A stretch of DNA of 64,000 nucleotides from Gordionus sp. m RMFG-2023 (Eukaryota > Nematomorpha > Gordioida > Chordodea > Parachordodidae). Numbering within the stretch: position 1 is the first letter of the stretch; each line of letters starts with the position of its first letter. The position numbers and the translations under genes are program-made. Shown here piece by piece: positions 59,686 through 64,000 of the stretch. The notes under the pieces were generated by a model. The model was not told the origin of the DNA and made no database searches. It saw only the letters and a list, made by a program, of their open reading frames with translations. Location: contig NC_088778.1 in NCBI RefSeq assembly GCF_954871325.1, positions 25,405,120 through 25,469,119 of the forward strand, in the 5' to 3' direction.

Positions 59686-60531
59686 CAGGGATCCAAACTG
59701 AAACGAATATCTGTTCGGTTCGGGTTCAGGTTCGGATAAAAATAACGGTTCAAGGTTTAGGTTCGGTTCGTAAAAAATCATAATATCGGTTCGGTTCGAA
59801 CCTCTAAAAACCGGTTTGAACACTTTTGTATTCAAACCTACATTCGAATTATGTATAGGGAAAATATTTTTTTATTTTATCATTAATTTAAAAAAATACA
59901 TGTATAAAACTTACCTTTTATTTTAATTGCACATTATAAAATAAAATTTAATTTATAAATATAAAAATAAAAATAAAAATAAATATCAATGATTAATTTT
60001 AATATGAACAATATTTTACTTTTTTTACTTAAATTTTTTTTATTAAGCCACACGATGAATATATTTTCAAAATTCGTCCCACTCAAATTACATCTATAAA
60101 AAAATAGCTTATAAATTTAATTGTTGAAAAACATCTTTCCATAGTCCACACTAACTCTGGTAGCATGCACTGCCAATATGATATCAGATTTGATATGTGA
60201 TTTATAATAATATTTTGGATTTAATTTTGGAAAATGTTGTTAAATGACAATTTACTAAAGTTTACAAAAATTTTACCGACACTTATCAATCAAACGTGAT
60301 TCATAATAATCTTTAAAATAATTAGAATATAATTAAAATTTTTTCAATTATAATAATAATAACTTACATATTATTTTATAAGCATAAAATCATGAGTCTC
60401 GAACCGGTTCAGAGGCATTTTATCGGTTCGGTTCAGGTTCGGCTAGACTTTTTTTTAGCGGTTTATGTTCGGTTCAGGTTCGATAAAAAATACCTGTTTT
60501 TAGCGGTTTAACGGTTCGGTTTGGATCCCTG
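59686..60531. mobile_element. hAT MITE, 846 bp, with perfect target duplication
   Basis: Ends CAGGGATCCAAACTGAAACG and ...CGGTTTGGATCCCTG; the perfect 8-bp duplication is GTTATATA (59678-59685 and 60532-60539). Both subterminal regions (59700-59820 and 60400-60520) are packed with GGTTCGG/GGTTCAGGTTCGG words in mirrored orientation. The AT-rich middle has no frame; a few residues reminiscent of a hAT C-terminus on the minus strand near 60120-60150 are too weak to use. It is inserted in the hAT family D transposase gene. Confidence 0.92.
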
Positions 60532-61379
60532 GTTATATATGCCATATTTAATTGTTATGGAACATGTTCTTACAGCTCTTTCGATTTTAAAGAGAGAAGA
60601 ATAAATGCATTTGGGAAATTTCACTTCTACTATAACAATTTTAATATTTAAAAAATGGCTTTAATTAATTTCATTTTGTAATCTACTTATTAATGCAATT
60701 CTGCAAGACAAAGATAAAAGGTATACAGTTGAAGTATTGTTCACAATTTATATTCTGATAATTTTTTTATTTCTATTGAATATATATTATCAGCAATAAT
60801 TCATCCTATTTAAATCAGATTGGCCCTCGTAAAACTATCAGGGAAGGAAGGAAGCTAAAACCTATAATGAAGATACGTTTGACGATGAACTAAGCTTTTT
60901 CCAAATTGAAGATTATTCTTAATTAATGATTCCCCAAATTAAAATTGTTACTTATCCAATATAATATAAAACACCCATCCTCTGCGATAGTTGAACGGTG
61001 TCACAGCGAAAGCTGTGTTTGTCACTAAGCATTCTTGTTTATCTGATCAAAATTTTAAGTTTTTATAACAAATATATCTTATCTTGTAATTTATAATTTT
61101 TTTATTATTTTATTTATAAATTATATATACAAAATAATTATTAGAAATATATCTTATTATTTATTATTTTTCCTTAATTATATCACATATAGAGGAATTT
61201 TTTTTTTAATACAATATTTAATTTTTTTAAGTAACGTAACGAGTAACCTCGTTACTTTTTTGAATAGGTAGTGCATTTCTTTTTTCACAAGGTAACGAAT
61301 AATTTTTTCAGACGTGACGCGCTATGAGTAACACGTATCTTTTTGAAGTAACGCTTACAGCACTAATTTATACAAATTC

Positions 61380-62460
61380 AATATATAATTACCGCTTTTA
61401 AGTAATTGGACAGAATTGAAAGGCCATAGTAATAATATTATACCAATGGGTTGTATATGCCACATTCTTCACAATTCGTTTAAAAAGGCCTTAATTTTTC
61501 TTAAATATGATATTGAGAGTATAGTAATTAAATGCTATAATGAATTTAGCAACTCGACAAAAAGAGTTACAATTTAAAAGAATTGGTAGATAGGTGCAAT
61601 TTGAATGGTCAGAATCACTTCGCCTCCAACACGCTGGCTTACATTAATCCCAGCGATTAAGCGGATGCTTAAGTATTTTCAACCCCTTAAAGAATATTTT
61701 TTATCATTATCAGAAACCCCACCAATTTTTGAAATAATTTTTGGAGATAATTTTGTAGAGGCATATTTAGGTGTTGTCCTTAACGTTGACACTTTAGTCA
61801 ATAACAAAAATTACAATTGCAATCTGAAGATGTATTAGCAATATATCATGATCTTATCCTAAAACTAAAGAATTCATTAAATTTAAAAATTCAACAAAAT
61901 TTTAATGGGAGCATTTCTAAAAATATTTTACAACATAATAATGATGTAGAAAAGGCAATAAATTTCAAAAATGAATCAAAGATATTTATAAAAAATATTA
62001 TAGAATATGTAGAAAAACGTTAAGATATTATAGATAATATAATATCTTAGCCCTATGACATTAAAATAATGTCCAGAATTTGAACAATTACAAAAAATTA
62101 TTAGTAATTATAAAATACCAAACATAGATACAGAAATTCTCTTTGAGGAATAATCACAATTTTATTCCTATTATGAAGAAAAATTATCAAAAAACTATCA
62201 CATGATTACCCAAGAAAAATGGATGGATTTCTTTCTAATAAAAACTCACCATTGATAGAGAAAATATGCAATTTTATATTTTCTATTCCGCATTCAAATG
62301 CTTCATCAGAGAGAATATTCAGTCTAATGACTACTGCTTGGCGAATAGAACGTCATCATTGGAAGCTGAACTTATGGTTAAACAAAATATAACTATTCAT
62401 GCAAAGAGTTTTTAGCCTATCTCCACAGTGCCGATGGGAAATCTTTATTGCCTCTTAAAA
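61380..62460 (+). mobile_element. hAT family E transposase relic
   Basis: Plus-strand pieces in order: a CATFFTIRL-type histidine/cysteine region near 61455, VRITSPPTRWLTLIPAIKRM at 61605, LQSEDVLAIYHDLILKLKNS near 61815, and the dimerisation block IPHSNASSERIFSLMTTAWR near 62285-62345 followed by LMVKQNI. The TRWLTLIPAIxR and NAxxERxFSLM spacing is that of a hAT subgroup also found as domesticated KIAA1586-like proteins. Frames change several times, so it is dead. Its terminal repeats are not recognised. It abuts the right end of family D, and its 5' part may have been displaced by that insertion. Confidence 0.7.
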
Positions 62461-63959
62461 TCATCCATAAAATAAAAAAATAATATTATGCTATACTTAT
62501 AAACATGAGAAAATTATATATCATAATTGTTATTAGTAAATCAATAAAGAATTTTCATTGTCTTTAAAATCTTGTTATATTATATATAACACATTAACTT
62601 AGATGAGTATGCTACATCAATTACCCCGGTCGAAGGCAGGGCAAAAGCGGGCCGAAGGCCCGCAAATTGGGGGGTATGGGGCGAAATCCCCCATTAATTA
62701 TTATATAAGAAAAACTCACGTTTTCAAGTGAAGAATATCTGCCAACCCTGATAGGAACACCAAATTTTATTCGCTATTTTTTTATGTAATTTCTATTTTA
62801 GGGTAACCTTCCCTTTATTAAGAAGGAACCAATATTTTATGTAAATTATAGCACTTTTATTATTTTATTTAATTTTATATTCGAATTCTTAAAATATTTC
62901 TATATATACATTGTCGTATTTTTTTACATCTTATAATAACTTAATATGAAAACTTAAATTACCTAAGCTTGAATAAACAATAATTTAAATGCGATTCAAT
63001 TTACAAATTATATTAACTACCGCTTTATGTAATATATATTTTTTTGATATAATTAAATCAATTATATATTTTTTGGTTATTTAGAGACGATTATACAATT
63101 TGTTCAATAAAATGCAATAAAATATTTGTAAAAAATGTTTTTGACAGTACTTATAAAAATTTTGGTAAGTATTTTAGTTATCTGAAAAATAGTGTTGACC
63201 AGTTCATTTATAAAATATTAAGCGTGAAAAAAAATTTCCAGTTAATTATAAAATTTCTAGCCAGTTTTTTATTTAAATAATTATCAAATTATATAAAATG
63301 AATCAATCTCAACTGAATAAAAAAAAAAGCATTCACATTTTTAATTATTTTTTTTACAACTGCTAAATTTAGTTTTTAAAATCCAGTATTATGAGTGATT
63401 GAATTGAAATACAAATTAATGTCTACTGTATCAAATTTTTAACATAATCTTATCCTAATTTTAACCTTAACCGTCCAATCTTTGTCCCTTACCAAAACAC
63501 AAAGACCGATTCATACCAAAAGTCCCTAAAAAGACTAGTTCCATCCAGACTACCATAAAAAAGAATAGTTTTTGATATTTTGTAGTTTCCATCCATAATT
63601 GCCAAATTACATTTATAGTATTTTGGCGATGTCACAGAATCCCTGCAATAATATCTTATAATAATAACTTAATAAAGATACTCATTACCTTCAATTAATT
63701 TATCTTTCCTCATCTTAAAAGAAAAAAATTGTATTTTCGCGTCAGTAAAATACTCATTAAAAAATAAAATAGGATTTGTTAATTTTTTTTTCGCGTAACT
63801 TGTCGCAATTTAATAATTAAGGTTAATTTACATTTTATAAATTCTATTAATAATGAAAAATTTTTAAAAAAAATTGCATTCGTTTGAAAATCGTGAAATT
63901 GCAGTAAAAAAAACATTATTTTTTAGTATTTAAAATATATTCAAATAAATACTAAATAC
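62461..63959. other. Non-coding stretch with one GC-rich scrap
   Basis: At about 62620-62695 GGGCCGAAGGCCCGC, a G run and GGGGCGAAATCCCCC resemble the interior of the hAT family B MITE. No bounded copy was found. The rest to 63959 is AT-rich without recognisable features. Confidence 0.4.
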
Positions 63960-64000
63960 TAGGTTGTAAACGATACTTCAAGCGTTACTCATAACTCGTT
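63960..64000. mobile_element. hAT family D-like terminal repeat at window edge
   Basis: TAGGTTGTAAACGATACTTC and the following AAGCGTTACTC resemble the family D end (TAGTGCTGTAAGCGTTACTT) at 61365. A further hAT element probably continues beyond the window. Confidence 0.5.

Larger units (their letters stand above)
57265..61365 (+). mobile_element. hAT family D relic, split by two insertions
   Basis: Left end TAGTAGCGGTGTAAAGTAAC; right end, read inward, TAGTGCTGTAAGCGTTACTT. Flanking 8-mers ATTTATAT and ATTTATAC differ at one base. Near both ends GTAACG words are repeated. Transposase traces on the plus strand lie after the inner MITE: EHVLTALSILKREE near 60560-60600, SFCNLLINAILQDKDKRYTV near 60680-60735, and a dimerisation block PSSAIVERC near 60975-61005. 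Many stops are present. Its left part was interrupted by an LTR element (57612-59287) and its middle by a hAT MITE (59686-60531), so it is older than both. Confidence 0.75.

Overview
The window looks like metazoan nuclear DNA: extremely AT-rich, gene-poor, with spliceosomal introns (about 40 nt up to 4.5 kb) and dense decayed transposons. The animal assignment rests on two spliced host genes that could be assembled exon by exon with consistent phases. One is a ZNRD2/SSSCA1-type zinc-ribbon protein. The other is a dicarbonyl/L-xylulose reductase (DCXR) with the full SDR catalytic set. Two short exons resembling exon 1 of alpha carbonic anhydrase add weak support. The species cannot be named; an AT-rich invertebrate fits.

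Layout. Positions 1-11 kb hold two 5'-truncated minus-strand copies of one LINE that carries a restriction-like endonuclease (RLE), several short hAT-type MITEs, and empty AT-rich sequence. At 11.2 kb there is a BED zinc-finger coding piece with introns. From 11.86 to 17.11 kb there is a three-level nest of hAT transposons. From 19.98 to 23.23 kb lies the ZNRD2 homolog (+), convergent with an unidentified five-exon gene (-, 24.37 to 23.41 kb) that carries an LC3-interacting-region-like motif. From 28.2 to 40.3 kb lies the complete seven-exon DCXR homolog (-); its introns are filled with a hAT copy, several MITEs, a LINE tail and a reverse-transcriptase fossil.

From 41.6 to 44.6 kb there is another hAT relic plus MITEs. 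From 45.47 to 49.71 kb lies a Helitron with recognisable termini (TC start, hairpin plus CTAG end). It holds a pair of long inverted repeats, each containing a tRNA-like module, a 145/170-bp satellite array, and an N-terminal replication-protein fragment without the nuclease and helicase parts. From 50 to 55 kb lie the carbonic-anhydrase-like exons and more MITEs. From 57.27 to 61.37 kb lies a hAT relic split by a short LTR element (TSD ATTAT) and by an 846-bp hAT MITE with a perfect 8-bp TSD. A second hAT relic follows, and another hAT end sits at the window edge.

Overall, the host genes are intact while almost everything between their exons is hAT-derived. Eight-base target duplications, exact or with one mismatch, could be read for most hAT elements, which fixes their borders. 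No bacterial-type operon, CRISPR array or rRNA was seen.
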